Below, piece after piece: positions 1-9,072 of a stretch of 17,621 nucleotides of DNA. The DNA is from Candidatus Heimdallarchaeota archaeon (lineage in GTDB: Archaea > Asgardarchaeota > Heimdallarchaeia > Heimdallarchaeales > Kariarchaeaceae), in assembly GCA_029882335.1 (NCBI GenBank), contig JAOUKW010000032.1, forward strand, positions 1-17,621. The letters run 5' to 3'. Numbering within the stretch: the first letter of the stretch is position 1; each line of letters starts with the position of its first letter. The notes under the pieces are model-generated. The model was not told the origin of the DNA. It saw only the letters and a list, made by a program, of their open reading frames with translations, and did no database searches. The position numbers were made by a program, and so were the translations under genes.

Positions 1-159
1 AGATGTAATCATCTCTCTATAATTTGTATTCCCAACAGTATTATTGAAGCTTCAATGAAATTTATATTTGCCAGTTTGAGAAATCTAAGTTATAGTATCA
101 CTGATTCATATGATCTGGCATTGAATAGTATTCTTAACATAAAAAATCAACAGAAATAA
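1..159 (+). CDS. 3' end of an unidentified protein gene (partial, cut by left edge)
   Basis: Frame 1 is open from the first base to a TAA at 157-159, giving 52 C-terminal residues with no start codon inside the window that would make a plausible short gene. The composition is that of a normal folded protein: an isoleucine-rich strand (CIPNSIIEAS), a KFIFASLRN strand or turn, then a helix (DSYDLALNSIL) and a polar tail ending KNQQK. That is better than expected from random AT-rich DNA. The alternation of strand and helix recalls the end of small alpha/beta domains, but I do not recognise a family. It converges on the nuclease-helicase gene with only 31 bp between the two stop codons. Confidence 0.5.
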   Translation, partial: RCNHLSIICIPNSIIEASMKFIFASLRNLSYSITDSYDLALNSILNIKNQQK

Positions 160-190
160 TATACATCTTTAGAATATAACAAAAGAATAA

Positions 191-3100
191 TTATATTTTC
201 CTAATATAACGTTCTACTATATAATCAACATCATTAAATGAATAATTAAATTTAGTCACTGGTTCTGAATTACAATAATCTACCAATCTTGGACAGATAG
301 AAACATCAAATAACAGGTCAGAATCGTTTGGTATGTATTCGAGAAAATTCCGTGAGGTAAGCAGAATTAATTTATATTTTGCACGAGTAATTAATACATT
401 TAAACGGTTTCTATTATAAATAAATGATTCTTCTGCCAGTAGCTGATCCTTATCTGAAATACCTAAAGAGGCAATAATTACTTCTCTCTCAGAACCCTGA
501 AATTTATCCACTGAATATATGGTATTACTTAGAAGCAAGTTTAATTCATCTGCCTGTAATTGATTGGATTGGTGAGTAATCATTCTTTGAAATACTCTGT
601 TTACAATAGTTTTACCATGGGCATTATGAGGTGCTACTATCCCCAATCCTCTGCTCCAGAATTCTCTTTGATCCTCTGCTGAATTCGGATCCATCATATT
701 AAATAAATCCATAATAATATCTACAGTCATACTAATTTCAAGAAGGCTAAGATTTGTATCATATTGATTATTGTGAATTAAGGACACTATTACATTTTCA
801 GGTTCTAGAATTGGCTTAATCCAATTATTTCGAATTCTACTCATATCTCCTTGAATTAATTCATTTGAATTTGGTGAATAAGGGCTGGGTTGAAATTGAC
901 CATAGAGATTGAGTTTATCAATGAATTCAACTATTAATCGATGTGATCGATAATTAAATCTCAATTGTTCATTAGGAATCTTAAATCCATCAACCAAATA
1001 TGAAAATACACTACCTAATAAATTTTCTAAATTTTCAGATGGTTTAATCGGTTGAACTGGAGGTAGTTGCATATTATCCCCAACTATCACAACATTTGAT
1101 TGAAATACTTGTTCTTCATTTATTTTTATGTTATGTAAATCATGTAAGTTTAACTCATCATCTGCTGGAAAAATTATTTTTGTTTTACCTGATTTTACTA
1201 ATTGTAAAGGTGCAAGAAGGTAATCAACAGGATACTGAGATGCTTCATCAATAATAATCAGGTCAAATTCTATATTTTCATGACTTAAGATATGGGTACT
1301 TTGTTTTTTACATGATTTCTTCCTATGAAAATGAGCTAATGAATATGCATTAGCAAAAAAGATTACATTATCCTCTATATAATCTTCTAATTTCAAATCT
1401 CCACATGGGGTAATTCTATTTATATTAAAATCATAATTACCATTACCTCTTCGTAGATAATCTACTTGGTATGTGGGTCCAGCTCCTTCTGGGATAAAAG
1501 CCTCGGACGAAGATCCTAAAACATAGACTTTTTGACATGTTGCCGCAAATGATGGTGTTGAATCGTGATTTTTTGAATCGCAAACACCCTGAAGAATAAC
1601 ATTCATTGCACTGTACGAAAACGTAGATATGAGTATTTTATTCGATGTAATTCCTGCTTCTCTTCTCTTTGATAGATATTCATCAATCAAAGCAACAATA
1701 GTTTGTGATTTGCCAGTTCCAGGTGGCCCTTGTAATACAGCTAGTGGGCGATTAAGTGCAAACAAAATTGCTTCTCTTTGTGAATCATCTGGTGTTGGTT
1801 GGATTTGGGTGGATAATGAATCAAAATTTTTATTTATTGACTGAAGTAAGTCTGGAGCTAGCATATATATTTCTTGAGTGTTAAATTCAATTGATCTTTC
1901 CTGAATCTGATAAAATCTAGGGCGAACTGGCATGATTTGAAGTATTGCAATCATTCTCGAACCAAGCCATGAATTTCCCATATTATTCAGGGATAGTAAA
2001 GTATATGGTCTATTTTTACCTGTATTAAATAAATGATTTGCCCAAGCAGATATTGTTATGGGATATATACACCATTGTGGATTTATCAAAGCATATCTAT
2101 CTCTCATTTCAATTATAATATTATTTCTGATTGCATTGGTGGTGACAATATAGCAATTGGAGGTGTTATTCCATTCCTTTTCAATCAAAGTCACTCCACA
2201 ATTCTTCAATGTCCATCCAGTCAGTCGATCCCTCATTTCAATAGGAATAAGATATACTGAACTTCCTTTTTCAAATTTTGAATAAGAAGACAAGCCCTGT
2301 AGCTCAAAACGAAATTGATACTTTATAGTAGCAGTATCTGGAACTGGAATGATGGAAATATTACTTATATATGCTGCCTCGAGTTTACCAACTCCATATT
2401 CTGGATAATTCCCCCTCAATTCATTATTTGATATTTCTGCAGCTCTTTCACTAAATGTACGGAAACCATACCAAATTCGACCAGCCATATGATAGTTATT
2501 TGGATAAGATGCATAATTTGAAATGGTTCTATTTGGTGTATTATCAAAATTTCCTGAAATTAATAATTTTATATTACTATCCGTCTGTATTCTTCTTACC
2601 ATTTGTCGAATGGTAGTAACTTTAGATATTGCCTGTGCCTGTATTCTCTGCATGATCATATTCGATTCAGATCTGTTTGTTCTATCTTTATAGAGAAAAT
2701 CATACCATCTAGCCCAAACCATTGAGTCAAAATATTCAGACCAATATGCTCGATTAAATGATCGTAATATATTTCGATTTGGAAGAATATATGCAGCTAC
2801 CCTGTGCCAAGTATATTGGACTGGTAATGGTAATCCAACTGTTTGCTCAACAAATTTAGTTAAGTTATATATTTTATTCAGATTTGCAGCATCATCACTA
2901 CCACCAGTTGAATTTATCCAATTATTTAGGATTTGTGCTTTTCTAAATAACTGATCATCAGAGAAAATAATATCTGCATATTTCTCAAATAATTCCACCA
3001 GTTTACCAGGGATATCATTGCCCCAGTAATAAACTGCTGTTTTAGGATACGAAAATCGTTCCAATCCCTTTTGATCGGTATACAATGTTTCTGTTAATGT

Positions 3101-4855
3101 TTCAACTAAATTTACATATTCTATCATTCGTACAAATGCATCTATTACATTTCGCGTAAAGGTTCTCTCTCCACTATCACTAAACTCTAAATTCATTACA
3201 AATTCTGAAAGTTGAAATCTAACCAAATAATTATCCATAAGAACCGGATTTCCATCAGCATCAGTGGTTATGACATCATTATGAAATTTGAAATCGATTT
3301 CTCTATCCATTCTACCTACATATGAACTTAATATTCTAAATATTGTCTTAACTTGCTGTTGTGGTATATTTAATTCTTGAGTACCTTCTTCCATATAATA
3401 CTTAATAGTCTCCAAATCTTCCAGTTCTAGGTCTGTTTTATCGGAGAATTCTTCCAATACTCGATGCCAAAGTCTATACCATGCTTCAAATTTTATTTGA
3501 AAAGACGCATTAGAATTGGTCGAAAGCAAGGAGTGTAGGTGAATGGCAAAAACATAGCAATAATTCGAGGTAGGGTCTTTTTCTAATGTAAAGGTAATTA
3601 CTGTATGGGTGTATTGAGGTATCGCGTAATTGTGTATACTCCCTGCTGGTGGGGAATACGTCGAATTCGTTAGTGCAGATTTACTTTTTATATCTAATAA
3701 TGGTATAATCGGATTAATTGATTGAGGTATTTGATTATTCACCAGATTTGAAGCATTGGCAAGTTGATTAATATCTCTTACCTGTAGGTCATTCAACTGA
3801 GATACAACTGAATTAGATATCATTGGTAATACATCAATGAGTGTGTTAGGATTAAATTTCACCTGAGCTAAATTGAAATTGCATGTTGTCAAACAATCAT
3901 CCAAGTAATTACATTTATCACAATTTGCACTCATTTTCATCGCAACACTACTTCTTGCCAAGGGAATCTTATCCCTAAATTCTTGTATTTTTTGTAAAGG
4001 ACTTGAATATAATGTAAGTGTCTCAGTAAAGTATAATAACTTCAAATTTTCATAAAAATTCCCCATTGACTGGATATTTGGTGATATAGATAATGGAAAT
4101 AATCCGTTATTATCAGTTAATGTCACATACCGATCTTGCAAATTATGTTTATAAATATAGGAATTTATTATTTGCAGATAGTAATGTAAATCATTTACAT
4201 ATTTCATGGATAAGTTGTTTTCAGATACTGCCTTAATGTCAATTATCTGAATAGCTAATTTTCTATTCAAAGATTCCTTTAATACCTCTATCTTTTTACC
4301 ATCTTTATCCAAAATTCCCACTAATTCTTCTTCAATGGAAGTCATAGGTTTAATCAACATGATATCTGGTCTGCAATCACTGGCCCATAAACCTAGATTT
4401 TCATCAATATATGTTTGAGGTACAGGGAATTGATGCTCTACTAATATGACTTCAACTTGAGGTTGGTTTATAAAAAGGTCTTCCAAGAATTGCACACTCA
4501 ATCGTATAGTACCATATTTATCCACTGCTTTTGACCCATAAAATGATTTAATAGGAATATTCACATGTCTACGCCTATTTGCATCAAAATTCGCTAATGC
4601 ATCGTATATACGCGATTCATTTTGACTGGTAAATTCATCTATAAAAGGACCACTTGCCATGTACACTGATCGCGGAATAATATTTTCTTCATTCCTCCAA
4701 TCTTTCCATGTAGTTCCTGGATTATCTTCTGCAATTTGAGATAACTTTAGAAATAATTGCCTATCACATTGTAAATCTGCATAGTCGGTAAAAATTTTTT
4801 TATCTACCCTTTTCTTTGTTCTCCTTTTACTAGTTGATGGTACAGAATTACTCAT
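191..4855 (-). CDS. Fe-S nuclease-SF1 helicase fusion, Dna2/TM0106-like, 1554 aa
   Basis: Predicted ATP-driven DNA helicase fused to a RecB/Cas4-type nuclease. At the N terminus, Cys30 (in LQCDRQLFLKL) together with Cys312, Cys315 and Cys321 forms the C...CxxCx5C pattern that holds a 4Fe-4S cluster in Cas4, AddB and Dna2. Between them lie His141, Asp164 (CRPD) and the DxK pair Asp206/Lys208 (IIDIK), the PD-(D/E)XK catalytic set. A helical hairpin (about 352-375) and a degenerate RNase H-like strand (about 418-442) follow, then some 380 residues I cannot assign and a likely beta-barrel stalk (about 826-945). Helicase motifs: Gln1026, Walker A GPPGTGKS (1043-1050), DEAS (1203-1206), GDNMQLPP (1259-1266), NYRSH (1301-1305), KFQGSERE (1451-1458) and NVLITRAK (1486-1493). 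The domain order matches Dna2 and bacterial TM0106-helicase fusions. DNA repair, Okazaki-like processing and defence are all possible roles. An SD-like GGAAGAG (4860-4866, read on the minus strand) sits just upstream of the ATG. Confidence 0.85.
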   Translation of the reverse strand: MSNSVPSTSKRRTKKRVDKKIFTDYADLQCDRQLFLKLSQIAEDNPGTTWKDWRNEENIIPRSVYMASGPFIDEFTSQNESRIYDALANFDANRRRHVNIPIKSFYGSKAVDKYGTIRLSVQFLEDLFINQPQVEVILVEHQFPVPQTYIDENLGLWASDCRPDIMLIKPMTSIEEELVGILDKDGKKIEVLKESLNRKLAIQIIDIKAVSENNLSMKYVNDLHYYLQIINSYIYKHNLQDRYVTLTDNNGLFPLSISPNIQSMGNFYENLKLLYFTETLTLYSSPLQKIQEFRDKIPLARSSVAMKMSANCDKCNYLDDCLTTCNFNLAQVKFNPNTLIDVLPMISNSVVSQLNDLQVRDINQLANASNLVNNQIPQSINPIIPLLDIKSKSALTNSTYSPPAGSIHNYAIPQYTHTVITFTLEKDPTSNYCYVFAIHLHSLLSTNSNASFQIKFEAWYRLWHRVLEEFSDKTDLELEDLETIKYYMEEGTQELNIPQQQVKTIFRILSSYVGRMDREIDFKFHNDVITTDADGNPVLMDNYLVRFQLSEFVMNLEFSDSGERTFTRNVIDAFVRMIEYVNLVETLTETLYTDQKGLERFSYPKTAVYYWGNDIPGKLVELFEKYADIIFSDDQLFRKAQILNNWINSTGGSDDAANLNKIYNLTKFVEQTVGLPLPVQYTWHRVAAYILPNRNILRSFNRAYWSEYFDSMVWARWYDFLYKDRTNRSESNMIMQRIQAQAISKVTTIRQMVRRIQTDSNIKLLISGNFDNTPNRTISNYASYPNNYHMAGRIWYGFRTFSERAAEISNNELRGNYPEYGVGKLEAAYISNISIIPVPDTATIKYQFRFELQGLSSYSKFEKGSSVYLIPIEMRDRLTGWTLKNCGVTLIEKEWNNTSNCYIVTTNAIRNNIIIEMRDRYALINPQWCIYPITISAWANHLFNTGKNRPYTLLSLNNMGNSWLGSRMIAILQIMPVRPRFYQIQERSIEFNTQEIYMLAPDLLQSINKNFDSLSTQIQPTPDDSQREAILFALNRPLAVLQGPPGTGKSQTIVALIDEYLSKRREAGITSNKILISTFSYSAMNVILQGVCDSKNHDSTPSFAATCQKVYVLGSSSEAFIPEGAGPTYQVDYLRRGNGNYDFNINRITPCGDLKLEDYIEDNVIFFANAYSLAHFHRKKSCKKQSTHILSHENIEFDLIIIDEASQYPVDYLLAPLQLVKSGKTKIIFPADDELNLHDLHNIKINEEQVFQSNVVIVGDNMQLPPVQPIKPSENLENLLGSVFSYLVDGFKIPNEQLRFNYRSHRLIVEFIDKLNLYGQFQPSPYSPNSNELIQGDMSRIRNNWIKPILEPENVIVSLIHNNQYDTNLSLLEISMTVDIIMDLFNMMDPNSAEDQREFWSRGLGIVAPHNAHGKTIVNRVFQRMITHQSNQLQADELNLLLSNTIYSVDKFQGSEREVIIASLGISDKDQLLAEESFIYNRNRLNVLITRAKYKLILLTSRNFLEYIPNDSDLLFDVSICPRLVDYCNSEPVTKFNYSFNDVDYIVERYIRKI

Positions 4856-4887
4856 CCCACTCTTCCTATTTGAATTTCATCACTTTG

Positions 4888-4896
4888 ATATAAAAA
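4888..4896 (-). promoter_or_regulatory. TATA-like box for the nuclease-helicase gene
   Basis: TTTTTATAT on the minus strand is centred 37 nt upstream of the ATG at 4855. It predicts a leader of about 11 nt that would include the SD-like GGAAGAG. It shares a 164-bp divergent intergenic region with the plus-strand seven-helix gene. Confidence 0.45.
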
Positions 4897-4991
4897 TTAT
4901 TTCACTTCATCAACATTCAGAATTAAATTACATCATTTATAATTAATAAAACTTGATGATTAAGAGATTGTTATACTAAAATCAGTAGTTA

Positions 4992-5000
4992 TTTATATTT
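4992..5000 (+). promoter_or_regulatory. TATA-like box for the seven-helix protein gene
   Basis: TTTATATTT is centred about 24 nt upstream of the ATG at 5020, with no Shine-Dalgarno sequence between. This is the spacing expected of a leaderless archaeal transcript. Confidence 0.5.
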
Positions 5001-5019
5001 GATTGTATAATAAAGAAAT

Positions 5020-5748
5020 ATGGATTTTACAATACTAGATTTATTATCATCTGGTATGAGCTTATTTATTGTAATTACAGGTATCTCTCTAGGGATATAC
5101 ACATATAAAGTATATCGCAAAAATCAGCAATCTTCTTATTTATTATCATCAATTCTATTTATTACACTACCATTACCTTATTCAGTTGATATATTCTATA
5201 TACTAGATGACCTATTTTCATTGGATTTATCTCATACAACTCTTGGTATGATCAGTGGTTGGAGTGTACCAATTCTTGCAACAACTTGGATATTTATCAC
5301 CGCGATTCTATACAAGGAAAAATATCCTACTCAAATAAAAATTTTAACCGGTGTAAATGTAGTTTTAGGATTGTTATTTTGGTATCAATTATTTGTAGTA
5401 ACTGATTTTCAATTAGAACCCATACCAAATTCGGTATTATTTAGTCTTATTTATGGTTTGATTCCAACACTTATTATAGCAATTTATGCAATAATTGCAT
5501 TGAGTTTTATTTTTCCCTCCTATATGTATTTCTCAATAAAATCAACTGATCCTTTATTTAAAATTAGAAGTAAGTTGATTGCGTTTGGGGCTTTATTGTT
5601 TCCTATAGGAGGATTATTCGACGCAATTGTCGTTGATGTGAGTTTGTTTACAAATATCCTTATTCGCATTATAATATTAAGTTCACTCCTTTGTTTATAT
5701 CTAGGGTATAATACTCCTGATCGTATAAGAAATAAATATTCAACTTGA
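5020..5748 (+). CDS. seven-transmembrane protein, unknown function (242 aa)
   Basis: Hydrophobic segments at about 10-30, 40-60, 76-98, 107-127, 137-165, 184-205 and 209-230 predict seven membrane helices with short loops and no large soluble domain. The loop before helix 6 (STDPLFKIRSK) leads into a small-residue-rich helix with an acidic end (GGLFDAIVVD). The C terminus leaves the membrane as LYLGY followed by TPDRIRNKY. The second seven-helix protein of this window (9073-9777) ends in the same way, with an aromatic residue, Gly and then a Pro-basic stretch, so the two may belong to one family of archaeal integral membrane sensors. I do not recognise a characterised family, and no catalytic motif is visible. 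The ATG is supported by the TATA-like box 24 nt upstream. Confidence 0.75.
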   Translation: MDFTILDLLSSGMSLFIVITGISLGIYTYKVYRKNQQSSYLLSSILFITLPLPYSVDIFYILDDLFSLDLSHTTLGMISGWSVPILATTWIFITAILYKEKYPTQIKILTGVNVVLGLLFWYQLFVVTDFQLEPIPNSVLFSLIYGLIPTLIIAIYAIIALSFIFPSYMYFSIKSTDPLFKIRSKLIAFGALLFPIGGLFDAIVVDVSLFTNILIRIIILSSLLCLYLGYNTPDRIRNKYST

Positions 5749-5751
5749 TAT

Positions 5752-5806
5752 AAAAAAATTCAATTCCAATTCTTTAGTACAAAAATCTGAAAATTCTTAT
5801 TTTTTT
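5752..5806. terminator. bidirectional T-tract termination zone between convergent genes
   Basis: The 74-bp gap between convergent stop codons holds a run of seven T on the plus strand (5800-5806) and a run of seven A (5752-5758) that reads as T7 on the minus strand. Each tract lies downstream of the gene it would terminate. Archaeal intrinsic termination uses such U-tracts without a hairpin. Confidence 0.4.
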
Positions 5807-5822
5807 CTAGTTCATGATCATA

Positions 5823-6608
5823 TTAAGTTTGATTCTTTTCTGCTTTAAATATTATTTTCATCATTGATATTACAATATGGCTTGGAATTCCTTTTCTTTG
5901 TCCAAGAATTGTATGATGACCACCTGCCAAGTAGATCGTTAATGATCTTTTTCCTAATCTAAGAGCATATTTCAAAATATATAATGAAGTAAAGAATATA
6001 ACAAGATCTCCAATTATGTGTAAATTTGTAGAATACAAGGTAATAATTCCCAGCAATCCAAAAAACAACAAGATTATGTTAAAAGGAGCTCTTCCAATTG
6101 TATATGAAACTATGTGTTCGGTGCTATGTTCCTCATCAGATGGAATTCGTAAAATTCTCTCCAGTAAACCAATTCTTCTTATTATTACTCTTCTTGTTGT
6201 AATATAGATTTCCTCTATTTCAAAACCAGTAAATACAAGAATAAAACCTAGTAATCCAACTAAGTAGATAGATGCAAATCCAAAGAAACTGACTAGAGGA
6301 AAACTAAGTATCATCAGAACCAAGCCTATAAGAATCTGTATTTCTTCAAAATGCCTGATTACGGTATGATCTACTTCTAATTCATTTTCTATTAATTTCT
6401 CCTCTAATTCTAGTAATGGCTCAAAAGATGGGAGAATTTTGTCAATAAAATTAATCATACTTCTAGATTTCTTCAGATTTTGATTTGAATTCGTATTTGT
6501 TGAATTCTTTTCAGAATTGCTTTCCTTCACCAGGATAGCATCATTTTCAATGCTATCCATCGCTTTACTACTTTTCATTTCTTCTTTATTTTCTTCATTA
6601 TTATTCAT
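5823..6608 (-). CDS. membrane protein with one bacterial-PH-like module split by a TM hairpin (261 aa)
   Basis: The start chosen is the ATG at 6608, because AGGTGA lies 4 nt upstream and contains the TGA stop of the preceding gene; an in-frame ATG at 6629 lies inside that gene and lacks such a site. Residues 1-60 are an acidic, Asn/Ser-rich disordered tail. Two membrane helices follow (about 91-127), then the bPH2/DUF304-like strand block EIYITTRRVIIRR with GLLERILRIP (132-171), two more helices (about 176-215), and a second strand block LTIYLAGG...LGQRKGIPSHIVISMMKI (221-254) resembling the end of a PH domain. The same order occurs three times in the upstream protein. Bacterial PH-like membrane proteins (YdbS/YdbT type) are poorly characterised, so the function is unknown; joint action with its coupled neighbour is likely. 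Confidence 0.75.
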   Translation of the reverse strand: MNNNEENKEEMKSSKAMDSIENDAILVKESNSEKNSTNTNSNQNLKKSRSMINFIDKILPSFEPLLELEEKLIENELEVDHTVIRHFEEIQILIGLVLMILSFPLVSFFGFASIYLVGLLGFILVFTGFEIEEIYITTRRVIIRRIGLLERILRIPSDEEHSTEHIVSYTIGRAPFNIILLFFGLLGIITLYSTNLHIIGDLVIFFTSLYILKYALRLGKRSLTIYLAGGHHTILGQRKGIPSHIVISMMKIIFKAEKNQT

Positions 6609-6612
6609 ATTC

Positions 6613-8961
6613 TCACCTGTTTTTTCCACTTTGAATCACATAATTTAGCTCACTAGCCTCTTGTTTTGATAAATACGGTATCATATAATGTACCCCAACA
6701 CCCTTGGCATTGAACATTCTTCGAGGTAATAATCTCATGAATTCAACCATCGCATTTGCTAAACACCAAGCTGATTTCATAGAAGCAAATAAAAATAATA
6801 TGTACAATATAACAAGTATAATTTGCAATGTGAAGGAGTTCATCAACGAGGGAAATTCAGCATCGATATCAATCAAAGCAAGGGAAAATCCTATTGAAAT
6901 ACCTATGATTACATACGAAATGATGAAATTCGTAATATTTTTAATCATTGAACGGGAGTATTTGCGATTAAAATACTGTCTCGACGTGAATGTTGAATGG
7001 ATTTGATTTCTTAAGGTTTCATGGATAATATTTTCTTTGTGATTCCCTGTGATATAAAGAAAATATGGAGGTTCTTTGGTATCTTGATGGAATACACGCT
7101 GATTTGTAACTGAAAACTTTGTCTTGAAAATGCTGTAATACACTATCCAAAGAGCAATTATCATAAATATATGTGTAATTATGTTAATAAATAAGATGAC
7201 CTCAAAATATTCTTTGAAAAAACCTATGTCTTGTAATATTGGATAAAACACTTCTAAATTTAGTGCTAAAAATGAGATTAAAAGTATTAAAATCATAGAA
7301 CTCGCAATAAATAAAGTTAGTTTTCTTTTGGGTAAAGTTTTAGAAACACTATTTTGATAGATTATCTTTTCATTATGCAATAGAATGTCATCTAATTGTA
7401 TCTCTCTATTCCTTTTTAGTTCTTTTGAAATATTATTTGTTACTTTACTATCAGCAAATAATTTTGGTTTAAGATCTAAATCTGTTGCACGAATTATTTG
7501 AGCAATATCTATTACTTCCTTCTCTTCTAATCTATTGGCGAATATTGAGTTTATCAATCTATTTTCCTCTCCCACAATTCTTCTGATAATTGTCATGGGA
7601 TTTGCCAATTGGTGTCTCATATGCCATAATTCGCCGCCTTTCGTAGTTAAATTGAATTCAACATAGGTTTGGGTTATAAATGAGGCAATTGAAATAATCA
7701 AAAAAAATGATATAATTAAAACTATAAACGACATTTGTGTATATAATCCCAGAATAAACCCAAAGCTAATGAGAGTAATTACTACGTAAATTGGTGAAAA
7801 TACTTTGATCTTTCTAAATGTAAAACCAGCAATATCATCTCGTTTAATATCTGATATTTGATACAATCTCTTACCAAAAGCACCCGATATATCTATCATC
7901 TCTCTAGCAAAAATAATTCGTTTATTAGTAACTAGCATTTCATTTTTTTTCTTAGAAAATATTATTGCTAGAAATGCAATGATAACATCTGTTACAGCAA
8001 TAATTACCCAAAAAATAAAATCATTTTCAAAAAAGGACGTACCACGATCATTTATTCTAGCCCAAACTCGATAAGTTCCTGCTGCAACCGCAAAAATACT
8101 TAGAATACGATTGATATAAATGGTTTGTTCTAGATCTGCAGTTCCCTCTACTTTCTCTCCCTGTAACCACGGGAAATTCCATCTTGCATATTCCTTAGGT
8201 GCATCTTTCATCACTTCTGAATATAATGATGAATAGCAATTTCTCCAGAAAGAAGGCGGAATTCCTGCATTGATAAGAAAATCATTACCGTGTCTGACAC
8301 GTATTTGTAAACGATGCCTACGAGGTATGGTAATTAAAATCATGATAATACCGAGAAAAATAAAACTTATTCCCAATGATATTTGCACAACAGAACTGAT
8401 TCTCACGATAATTCGTCCCAATTCCCTTTCCATCCATGTTCCAAGAGATTGTAACCAAGGAATAAAAGTCAATTCTTTTAGAAGGTAAATAATTGCATCC
8501 ATTGTATCTGGTAAATCATAATGATCTTCTGATAATCCTGATTTTAACAGAGTTACACCGATATTTGTGGTAAAAAATAATCCAACTAGCAATATTGAAT
8601 TGAAAGTCTTTGGACCCACGCTAAACCCTTCAATACTACGTAAAGGGAAATGTTGATTCTTAGAAAAAAAGGTAAATGGTCTAGGAAATAATTGTCTAGC
8701 AACTATTTGATGATTTGTTAATGTCAATCTCCATCTTTCTCTAATGGAGTATGTCATCATCCATAATATGGAAATATTTAGAACTATTCGTAATAAGACA
8801 AAATTATTCAAGAAGGGTAATGCATTAATCATCGCTAGTAAGAATAAAAAAATCCAGAATTTATTAAATTTCCAAACTCTAACAACAACTTGTTGTACAA
8901 TGATTTCATCCTTAATTGTATCAAAATTTTTTGATATCAATAGATCTTGAATGTTTTTCAT
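6613..8961 (-). CDS. large membrane protein with three tandem TM-hairpin/bPH-like modules (782 aa)
   Basis: Three repeats of one layout are visible: a pair of membrane helices, a bPH2-like block opening with a TN-x-R/Q-hydrophobic strand, another membrane segment pair, then a closing strand block. Module 1: helices 33-70, LTLTNHQIVARQ and SIEGFSVG (79-116), membrane segments 120-140 and 190-212, closing RLQIRVRHGNDFLI. Module 2: helix 314-336, MLVTNKRIIFARE (342-354) to DIAGF, helices 389-430, closing YVEFNLTTKGGELW. Module 3: helices 547-609, FSVTNQRVFHQD (616-627), helices 673-731, closing MVEFMRLLPRRMF. The downstream 261-aa protein adds a fourth module. Its stop codon lies within the downstream gene's ribosome-binding site, so the two are translationally coupled. 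The ATG at 8961 sits 27 nt from a TATA-like box. No enzyme motif is visible; a membrane-associated scaffold or stress function is a guess. Confidence 0.75.
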   Translation of the reverse strand: MKNIQDLLISKNFDTIKDEIIVQQVVVRVWKFNKFWIFLFLLAMINALPFLNNFVLLRIVLNISILWMMTYSIRERWRLTLTNHQIVARQLFPRPFTFFSKNQHFPLRSIEGFSVGPKTFNSILLVGLFFTTNIGVTLLKSGLSEDHYDLPDTMDAIIYLLKELTFIPWLQSLGTWMERELGRIIVRISSVVQISLGISFIFLGIIMILITIPRRHRLQIRVRHGNDFLINAGIPPSFWRNCYSSLYSEVMKDAPKEYARWNFPWLQGEKVEGTADLEQTIYINRILSIFAVAAGTYRVWARINDRGTSFFENDFIFWVIIAVTDVIIAFLAIIFSKKKNEMLVTNKRIIFAREMIDISGAFGKRLYQISDIKRDDIAGFTFRKIKVFSPIYVVITLISFGFILGLYTQMSFIVLIISFFLIISIASFITQTYVEFNLTTKGGELWHMRHQLANPMTIIRRIVGEENRLINSIFANRLEEKEVIDIAQIIRATDLDLKPKLFADSKVTNNISKELKRNREIQLDDILLHNEKIIYQNSVSKTLPKRKLTLFIASSMILILLISFLALNLEVFYPILQDIGFFKEYFEVILFINIITHIFMIIALWIVYYSIFKTKFSVTNQRVFHQDTKEPPYFLYITGNHKENIIHETLRNQIHSTFTSRQYFNRKYSRSMIKNITNFIISYVIIGISIGFSLALIDIDAEFPSLMNSFTLQIILVILYILFLFASMKSAWCLANAMVEFMRLLPRRMFNAKGVGVHYMIPYLSKQEASELNYVIQSGKNR

Positions 8962-8983
8962 GTAATTAATAAGTACAACCTGC

Positions 8984-8992
8984 TATTTAAAA
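8984..8992 (-). promoter_or_regulatory. TATA-like box for the PH-module operon
   Basis: TTTTAAATA on the minus strand is centred 27 nt upstream of the ATG at 8961, with no Shine-Dalgarno sequence. It indicates a leaderless two-gene transcript independent of the seven-helix gene further upstream. Confidence 0.5.
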
Positions 8993-9072
8993 TTATCAAA
9001 TCTATACGTATTAGTTCCATAGTTTTTAGATATTGGTCGTTAGCCAACTTCAAGGTTAAAATTTTTTTGTCT

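Noticed and set aside
1629..1844. 71-codon plus-strand frame opposite the Walker A region of the helicase
   Set aside because: It is the complement of conserved helicase sequence, with no independent support.
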